This document shows positions 58,700 through 64,000 of a stretch of 64,000 nucleotides of DNA, piece after piece. Numbering within the stretch: position 1 is the first letter of the stretch; each line of letters starts with the position of its first letter. Origin of the DNA: CAZCEC01 sp964497615. GTDB lineage: Bacteria; Chloroflexota; Anaerolineae; Anaerolineales; UBA6663. The position numbers and the translations under genes were made by a program. Below the pieces are notes generated by a model, which saw only the letters and a list, made by a program, of their open reading frames with translations, was not told the DNA's origin and made no database searches. The stretch lies in the NCBI GenBank assembly GCA_964497615.1, contig CAZCEC010000004.1, positions 1-64,000 on the forward strand, given 5' to 3'.

Positions 58700-61600
58700 C
58701 TATTCCTCTTCTTGCAGCACCGGCAGGGTGAAGTTAAACACCGCCCCCCAACCAGGTTCGGTGCTGCTCCAGATGCGCCCGCCGTGGGCCTCGATCGCCA
58801 GCCGGCAATAGGCTAGTCCCAGGCCGCTGCCCCGATCCCGGTGCCGGCCCGTGACAAACTTCTGAAACAAATTGGCCCGGATGTCGGGCGGCAGGCCCGG
58901 CCCCGTGTCGGCGACGGTGACCACCACCCGCTGGCCGCCGGCCTCGGCCGCCGCCGTAATGCGCACCAGGCCGCCTTCCGGCGTGAACTTGATGGCATTG
59001 CCGATCAAGTTTTGCAGCACGCGCCGGATCAACCCTGCGTCGGCGTGAGGGGCGGGCAGGTTGTCCGGCACCGCGTTGTCCAGCCGCATCTTCTTCTCCA
59101 TCGCCTGCGGCATCTGCATCAGGTTGACTTCAGTCACCGCGTCCTGCAAGGACACCGGCTCGCGCACCAGCGGCATCTGGCCGCTCTCCAGCCGGTTGAC
59201 ATCCAGGATCGCATTCACCAGGCCCAGCATGCGGGCGGTGCTGTTCAGCGCGATGTGGAGCACCTCGCCGTGCTGGCGCTGGCCCTCGGCCGGCGCATTG
59301 ACCGCCCCCACCTGGTTCAGAAGTTCCAGGGCCATGCGGATGTTCGTCAGCGGATTGCGCAGGTCGTGGACCATCGTGTGCGTCAGGTCCTCGCGCATCT
59401 TCTCCACCATGCGCTCTTCGGTCACATCGCGCAGCACCAGCAGCCGCCCCAGGGGTTGGGCGCCGCTCAACACGGGCAGGCTCAGCCAATGCACCGTGCG
59501 CGGCGGCACCTCCGCCTCGCCTTCGTGCGGCGGCTCGTCGCCCAGCCGAATCTGGCGCGTGGCGGCGATCAGTTCGCGCACCGCGCCCGGCGCGTGGCGC
59601 CGGACCTGCATGAACACCTCGGCCAGCGAGCGGCCCAGCCAGTCTTCCGGCTCGCCGGTCAGCCGCAGCAGGTTCAACACCGGCGCATTCAGCACCAATA
59701 GCCGCCGCTCCAGGCTCACCAGGAAGATGCCGTCGCGGCTGGACTTGATCAGCGCTTGCAGCCGGCTGCTCTCGCTGGCAATCGCCTGGTACAGGTGGGC
59801 ATTGTCCAGCACCAGCGCCACCGCATCCGCCAGCGACTCGGCGAACTGTACGTCGTCCCGGTCAAACGCCTCCGCCTGCTCGCTCTCCAGCTTGAGCACG
59901 CCCAGCACCCGCCCGCCGCGCCGCATGGGCACGGCCAACTCGCTGCGCGCTTCCGCCAGTGCGGTTGCTTCGGGTCCAGGCGCGGCCGGCAGCGCGGACT
60001 GCGTCTCGCCGGTGGTGAAGGCGCGGCCTACGATCCCGTTCGCCATGGGATAGCGCCGGCCCAGGCGTTGGCGCATGCGGCCTGTCCCCGCCGCCTGCAC
60101 CCAATGGCCGTTGTCGCGGTCAGGCAGGGCAATGCCCACCCCCGGCCAACTGGCCTGCCCGTCCACCAATCGCACAATCGCGTCCACGGCCGCGGTGGCC
60201 ACGGCCGGCGGGTTCAACTGCTCGCCCACCGCCCGCATCACTCCATACAGCGCCGTTTGCCGCCGGGCCATCAGCCGCTGCTCCTCATAGATCTGGGCGT
60301 TGCGCAGCGCCAGGGCCATCTGGTCGGCGGCGGCCTGCATCAGGTGCAGTTGCTCTTCCGTGAACTGCCCCGGGCGCGTGTGCGAGAGCGTGAGCACCCC
60401 CACCAGCACCGAGCCGCTGATGATGGGCACGCCCAGCGCCGAAGCCACCGGCGAGGCATCGCCGGCCGGGGCCAGCCAGCGTTCGTCGTGCTGCGTGTCG
60501 GCAATCAGCACCGCTTGCCGGTGGCGCACCACCCACCCCGACAACCCGCGGTCCATCACCCGCCGCACCACATCCTGGCGCTGGTCGGGCGTCATGCCGC
60601 GATAGGTGAGCAGGCTGTGTGTCACCACCCCGGCCGCGTTCAGCAGGAACAGGCTGCCGCGCTCGGCGCCGGTGAGTCGCGCCGCTACGTTCAAGGCGTT
60701 TTGCAGGGTGGCCCCCAGGCTGGGGCGTTCGACGGTGGCGCGGGCCACCGCCACCAGATTCTCAAAGAGTTCCTTCTGCTCGCGCAGCGCGGCTTCGGCC
60801 TCCTTGCGGTCGGTGATGTCGCGCAAGGCGATCAGCCGGCCGCTCACTTCGCCGCGCGCATTCGTCAGCGACGTCACCGACAGATCGTACATGCGCGGCA
60901 GCGCCGCCGACCCCAGTTCCACCTCGGCGCGCGCCGGCAGGTGGGAAGGCGTATCGCCCAGCAGGTTGGATTGGGCCGCCAGTACCTGGCTTACCGGCTG
61001 GCCCACCACCCGCGCTGCCGAAGCCCCCAGGATCTTTTGGGCGGCCGGGTTTAGATCCACCACCCGGTTGCGCTGGTCGAGCACGATCAAACCGTCCGCG
61101 CTGGCGTCCACCAGGGTATCGCGCGGCACCGGCATCAGCCCCAGCAAGTGGTAACGCCACACGCCCCAGGCAAAAGCCGCCGCCCCCAGCGCAAAGCTCA
61201 CCGGCGTCAGGTCCCAGTGGGGCACGCGGCTCAGGCCCGACAGGTAGATGATATTGCCGATCCAGGGGAGCACCACGCCGATCAGCAGCACGGCCGCTTG
61301 GCTGCGAAACACCCGCGGCGCGCGCACCGTGGTCACCAGCACCAGCAGCGCCCCCAGCAGGTTGACGAGGTAGCTGTAGACTGCAAAGACCCAGAACCAG
61401 GGGCCGTGATTAACGGCCAGCGCCAGGAACGGGCCGGTCGAGTCGAGTTGGGCTGACGTCCAGATCAACCCGTGGAACTGGTCGGTGAGAACCAGCAGCA
61501 GGGTGACCAGCGGGATGATGAGCAGCAGGCCAATCAGGCGCGGGGTGAGGGCCCGGTCGCGGCCGGTGTACAGCAGGCTGAAGAAGAACCAGGCCGGCGG

Positions 61601-61831
61601 CGCCAGCACAATGCCCCCATACGACAGGCGGGCAAAGGCCAACTTGGTGGGCAGAGTGGCGCCCAAAATCTCGAAGCTGTACGCGCCGGCCCACACCGCC
61701 GCGGCCAGCGAGAACAGGGCAAACAGCGCGCCCGCCCGTGTCCGCCGCGACCAGGCATACGCAGCCACGCCCGCGGTGCCCAGGGCCGCGACGAGAGTGG
61801 GCAGGCTGTAAAGGGTAAAGTAAAAGCTCAC
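58700..61831 (-). CDS. Large multi-sensor histidine kinase (7TM-PAS-GAF-GAF-PAS-HK)
   Basis: 1043 residues from GTG 61831. About 1-230: a seven-helix N-terminal domain of the histidine-kinase-N-7TM type. Then a PAS (about 245-345), a GAF (about 360-510), a second GAF (about 535-690) and a PAS (about 695-790). HisKA with His822 (MVHDLRNPLTNI), HATPase (NLIGNAIKFTPEG, RGSGLGLAYCRLAIEAHGG). Minus-strand TATAAT at 61861-61866. No response regulator adjacent, so an orphan kinase. Confidence 0.92.
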   Translation of the reverse strand: MSFYFTLYSLPTLVAALGTAGVAAYAWSRRTRAGALFALFSLAAAVWAGAYSFEILGATLPTKLAFARLSYGGIVLAPPAWFFFSLLYTGRDRALTPRLIGLLLIIPLVTLLLVLTDQFHGLIWTSAQLDSTGPFLALAVNHGPWFWVFAVYSYLVNLLGALLVLVTTVRAPRVFRSQAAVLLIGVVLPWIGNIIYLSGLSRVPHWDLTPVSFALGAAAFAWGVWRYHLLGLMPVPRDTLVDASADGLIVLDQRNRVVDLNPAAQKILGASAARVVGQPVSQVLAAQSNLLGDTPSHLPARAEVELGSAALPRMYDLSVTSLTNARGEVSGRLIALRDITDRKEAEAALREQKELFENLVAVARATVERPSLGATLQNALNVAARLTGAERGSLFLLNAAGVVTHSLLTYRGMTPDQRQDVVRRVMDRGLSGWVVRHRQAVLIADTQHDERWLAPAGDASPVASALGVPIISGSVLVGVLTLSHTRPGQFTEEQLHLMQAAADQMALALRNAQIYEEQRLMARRQTALYGVMRAVGEQLNPPAVATAAVDAIVRLVDGQASWPGVGIALPDRDNGHWVQAAGTGRMRQRLGRRYPMANGIVGRAFTTGETQSALPAAPGPEATALAEARSELAVPMRRGGRVLGVLKLESEQAEAFDRDDVQFAESLADAVALVLDNAHLYQAIASESSRLQALIKSSRDGIFLVSLERRLLVLNAPVLNLLRLTGEPEDWLGRSLAEVFMQVRRHAPGAVRELIAATRQIRLGDEPPHEGEAEVPPRTVHWLSLPVLSGAQPLGRLLVLRDVTEERMVEKMREDLTHTMVHDLRNPLTNIRMALELLNQVGAVNAPAEGQRQHGEVLHIALNSTARMLGLVNAILDVNRLESGQMPLVREPVSLQDAVTEVNLMQMPQAMEKKMRLDNAVPDNLPAPHADAGLIRRVLQNLIGNAIKFTPEGGLVRITAAAEAGGQRVVVTVADTGPGLPPDIRANLFQKFVTGRHRDRGSGLGLAYCRLAIEAHGGRIWSSTEPGWGAVFNFTLPVLQEEE

Positions 61832-61927
61832 GCTTGTACCAGGCGCTTCGATTCTCGTCCATTATACTCATCTCCAACCTGCCCTGGCTGGGAACCAAGC
61901 CCGATTGGACGGTGTACTTCTGAATGA

Positions 61928-62521
61928 ATGACCTCTCCGGCGAGGCCATATTTGACGGACACTGACCTCGTCCTCAGCGCCCAGCGCGGCGTGGCGGACG
62001 CCTGGGAAGCCCTCCTGGCCCAGCACCAGGAGGCCGTCTTTCGCCTCGCCTACCTGCTCCTGGGTGATGCCGACGATGCCCAGGATGTGGCGCAGGAGGC
62101 CTTTATCCGCGCCTATCACGCGCTCGGCCGGTTCGACCCCGCGCGCCCGCTGCGCCCGTGGCTGTTGCGCATCACCGCCAACCTGGCCCGCAACCGCCGC
62201 CGCGCGCTGGGGCGCTACCTGGCCGCCCTCCAGCGCGCCCTACTGGCCGAGCCGCGCCCAACCGAGCCCGCGCCCGTCGAGGCGCTGACCGCCCAACAGT
62301 TGGCGGCCCAGGCGTTGTGGCAGGCCGTCCGCCGCCTGCCGCCCGCTGATCAGGAAGTGATCTACCTGCGCTACTTTCTGGAACTGCCCGAGGCGGAGAT
62401 GGCCGGCGCTTTGCAGGTGGCATCGGGCACCGTCAAGTCGCGCCTGCATCGGGCGCTCAAGCGCCTGCGGGCCGTGGTCGAGATCGAGTTTCCTGAACTG
62501 CAAGAGAAGGTACCGGGATGA
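61928..62521 (+). CDS. ECF-type sigma factor
   Basis: 197 residues from ATG 61928. Region 2: LLGDADDAQDVAQEAFIRAYHALGRFD (-10 recognition). Region 4: LPPADQEVIYLRYFLELPEAEMAGAL and ASGTVKSRLHRALKRLR (-35 recognition). Its stop overlaps the next gene start by 4 bases (ATGA, 62518-62521). Confidence 0.93.
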   Translation: MTSPARPYLTDTDLVLSAQRGVADAWEALLAQHQEAVFRLAYLLLGDADDAQDVAQEAFIRAYHALGRFDPARPLRPWLLRITANLARNRRRALGRYLAALQRALLAEPRPTEPAPVEALTAQQLAAQALWQAVRRLPPADQEVIYLRYFLELPEAEMAGALQVASGTVKSRLHRALKRLRAVVEIEFPELQEKVPG

Positions 62522-63327
62522 GTCTGCCCCCTACCGCGCCCCTGGCCGCCAATGGCGCCAACCCCGCGCCGCGCTGGCACGCCCGCCTGACGGCTGTGGC
62601 CCGCGCCATGCCCTACCCGCCCACGCCCGACCTGGCGCCGGTTGTTATGCGACGCCTCGCGCCCCGGCCCGCGGCGGCCGCCCGGCCGCGCCGCCTGGCA
62701 TATGGGTTGGTGCTCGCCCTGATTCTGCTGGCCGCGATCTTGGCGGTCCCCAGTGTGCGCGCGGGCCTGCTCGAATTCATCCAACTGGGCGCGGTCCGCA
62801 TCCTGTTTGCGCCCAGCGCCACGCCCACGGGCATCCCCTCCCAGGAACCGACCCTGGTGCCGTCGGTGCTCGATCTGGGCGGCCAAACCACCCTGGCCGA
62901 GGCGCGCGCGCAGGTAGACTTCGCCATCCGGCTGCCTGCCTACCCGCCCGATCTCGGCGAGCCAGACCTGGCCTTTGTGCAGGACCTGGACGGCCAGTCT
63001 GTGGTGCTGGTGTGGCTGGCGCCGGGCAGCGAGAGTGAAGTGCTGTTGAGCCTGCATCTCCTGCACTCGCCCCTGATGGCCCAAAAACTCTTTCACGACG
63101 TGGAGAAGGACAATCCCCCTGGCTTGGAATTGACTGAGGTGAATGATGCCCTGGCCCTGTGGACCACGGGCCCGTATGTCTTGATCAATCGCCGTGGCGG
63201 GTTTGTGGAGCGGCGGTTGGTAGAAGGCCATGCCCTCATCTGGGTCGAGGGCGCCCTGACCTATCGCCTGGAGACCCAGGCGGACCTGGCCGAAGCAGTC
63301 CGCATCGCCGCGTCGTTGGCCGAGTAG
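62518..63327 (+). CDS. Membrane anti-sigma-like protein
   Basis: 269 residues. Basic cytosolic N-terminus with no zinc motif, one membrane helix (about 61-78, LAYGLVLALILLAAILAVPS) and an extracytoplasmic domain (about 100-269) like DUF4367/MucB-type (FAIRLPAYPPDLGEPDLAFVQ, VVLVWLAPGS). Coupled to the ECF sigma by a 4-base overlap, hence probably its sensor and anti-sigma. Confidence 0.75.
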   Translation: MSLPPTAPLAANGANPAPRWHARLTAVARAMPYPPTPDLAPVVMRRLAPRPAAAARPRRLAYGLVLALILLAAILAVPSVRAGLLEFIQLGAVRILFAPSATPTGIPSQEPTLVPSVLDLGGQTTLAEARAQVDFAIRLPAYPPDLGEPDLAFVQDLDGQSVVLVWLAPGSESEVLLSLHLLHSPLMAQKLFHDVEKDNPPGLELTEVNDALALWTTGPYVLINRRGGFVERRLVEGHALIWVEGALTYRLETQADLAEAVRIAASLAE

Positions 63328-63340
63328 GGCCATCCTCACA

Positions 63341-63388
63341 GACGGCTGGTGGGGGCGCGCTGCGCTCTTTGCGCCGGCCACAGCCGTC
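63341..63388 (+). terminator. Hairpin after the anti-sigma gene
   Basis: GACGGCTG (63341-63348) pairs with CAGCCGTC (63381-63388) around a GC-rich loop. No T-run, so weak. Confidence 0.35.
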
Positions 63389-63396
63389 CGCGCCAT

Positions 63397-63425
63397 TTGA
63401 CAGCCGCGCCTCTCCCGGCTACCCT
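63397..63425 (+). promoter_or_regulatory. Sigma-70-type promoter of the muramidase gene
   Basis: TTGACA (63397-63402), 17 bp, TACCCT (63420-63425). mRNA start about 4 nt before the ATG at 63436. Confidence 0.6.
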
Positions 63426-63435
63426 TTCCGGCGCC

Positions 63436-64000
63436 ATGCGCACCGGCGTCACCACCATCGATCTCAACCTGCGCTCCGGCCCCGGCACGCAGTTCAACAT
63501 CCTGGTTGTACTGCCGCCCAATACGCCCGTCGAAGTCACCGGCGAACAGGGCGATTGGCTGGCCGTGCGCGCCCTGGGGCAGACCGGCCATGCCCACCGC
63601 GCCTACGTGCGCCTGGATGACCAGGGCGTGTCCGACGGCCTGATCGGCGCGCCCGGCGTCGCGACCGTGCCGGACCCGATCGACTCCGTGCCCCTGGCCG
63701 CCGCTCCGGACCAGCAGATTAAGCTGGGTCCCAACCCCTCCGGCACCGACCGGCAGGTGGCCAACACCTGGAACAAGTATGGCGGCCTGCTGGCGGCGCT
63801 GGCCGCCCAACTGCGCATCGACCCCGGCGCGGCAGTCGCGGTGCTGGCCATCGAGTCCGGCGGGCGCGGCTTCGCCGCCGACGGCCGCATGATCATCCGG
63901 TTTGAGAACCATCTCTTCTACCGCCAATGGGGCAAGGACCACCGCGACCTATACGACCGCCACTTCAGGTTCAGCCCGGAGAAGAATTGGCAGGGCCACC
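63436..64000 (+). CDS. SH3-domain / N-acetylmuramidase protein, 3' end beyond window
   Basis: About 188 residues seen. N-terminal bacterial SH3 domain (LNLRSGPGTQFNILVVLPPNTPVEV ... GEQGDWLAVRA). An N-acetylmuramidase domain (PF11860-like) then begins with AVAVLAIESGGRGFAADGRMIIRFENHLFYRQWG, where Glu in AIESGG is the likely acid. There is no signal peptide. Likely cleaves peptidoglycan glycan chains; the C-terminus is not seen. The reading frame is open to the window end. Confidence 0.85.
   Translation, partial: MRTGVTTIDLNLRSGPGTQFNILVVLPPNTPVEVTGEQGDWLAVRALGQTGHAHRAYVRLDDQGVSDGLIGAPGVATVPDPIDSVPLAAAPDQQIKLGPNPSGTDRQVANTWNKYGGLLAALAAQLRIDPGAAVAVLAIESGGRGFAADGRMIIRFENHLFYRQWGKDHRDLYDRHFRFSPEKNWQGH

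Noticed and set aside
1..64000. CRISPR arrays, tRNA/rRNA genes, insertion sequences, prophage
   Set aside because: No regularly spaced direct repeats, cloverleaf-like segments, transposase or integrase motifs were recognised by eye.

Overview
The window is about 64 kb of GC-rich (roughly two thirds G+C), densely packed bacterial chromosome. I infer a member of the Chloroflexota (Anaerolineae/Caldilineae-like). The reasons are the gene repertoire (SARP/BTAD-AAA-TPR regulator, KimA-type permease, deazaflavin-dependent Ddn-like protein, type III polyketide synthase, DUF5682/DUF5691 operon), secreted proteins carrying a YLPLV-like motif, and repeated leaderless promoters. No rRNA, tRNA, CRISPR array, transposase, integrase or phage structural gene was seen, so this looks like ordinary chromosome. 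The first and last genes run off the window.

Layout. 1-1837 (minus): a three-gene operon (small protein, HNH nuclease, family 4 glycosidase) with 4-base ATGA overlaps. 2080-4569: a PP2C-like/beta-propeller membrane protein. 4630-7832: a secreted subtilase diverging from a CoaE-acetyltransferase fusion and a small membrane protein. 7915-10899: a methyltransferase facing an SDR/PEMT-like/Ddn-like operon. 11005-14043: a class A penicillin-binding protein. 14051-15625 (minus): a Kef/Nap-type antiporter with a small PII-like partner. 15788-18988: the SARP-like regulator with an 11-bp-periodic operator. 18985-24477: zinc-ribbon membrane protein, YceI, methyltransferase, pirin, patatin, DHA2 drug exporter. 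24529-28757 (minus): KimA-type potassium permease behind a KdpD-like/KdpE-like two-component system. 29082-36573 (minus): a five-gene SWIM / DUF5691 / MoxR-ATPase / DUF5682 / VWA operon, related to the uncharacterised yehLMPQ cluster of enterobacteria. 36805-38789: OsmC, an orphan zinc anti-sigma-like protein and a hydrolase that has lost its nucleophile. 38775-42506 (minus): a type III polyketide synthase operon resembling srsABC phenolic-lipid clusters.

42581-46814 is the replication-origin region: dnaA on the minus strand with a large intergenic region on each side. The downstream side has what looks like a complete basal unwinding module: tandem DnaA boxes, a short GC spacer, DnaA-trio-like triplets and an AT-rich tract. 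The upstream side has a row of DnaA boxes running into the leaderless mutY promoter. After it come a TolB-like propeller protein, a lipoprotein, endonuclease III, a secreted protein, a GAF histidine kinase, a GH63-like glycosidase, a Tat/coiled-coil protein behind a LexA-like box, a Gfo/Idh/MocA oxidoreductase, a large 7TM histidine kinase, an ECF sigma/anti-sigma pair and the start of an SH3/N-acetylmuramidase protein.

Two themes recur. First, several genes start 6-7 nt after a -10 hexamer, so their mRNAs should be leaderless. Second, operon genes are commonly joined by 4-base ATGA/GTGA overlaps. The most useful leads are the bipartite oriC, the SWIM-MoxR-VWA operon, the type III PKS operon with its B3/4-domain passenger, the potassium module, and the short operator-like repeats upstream of the SARP and yceI genes.
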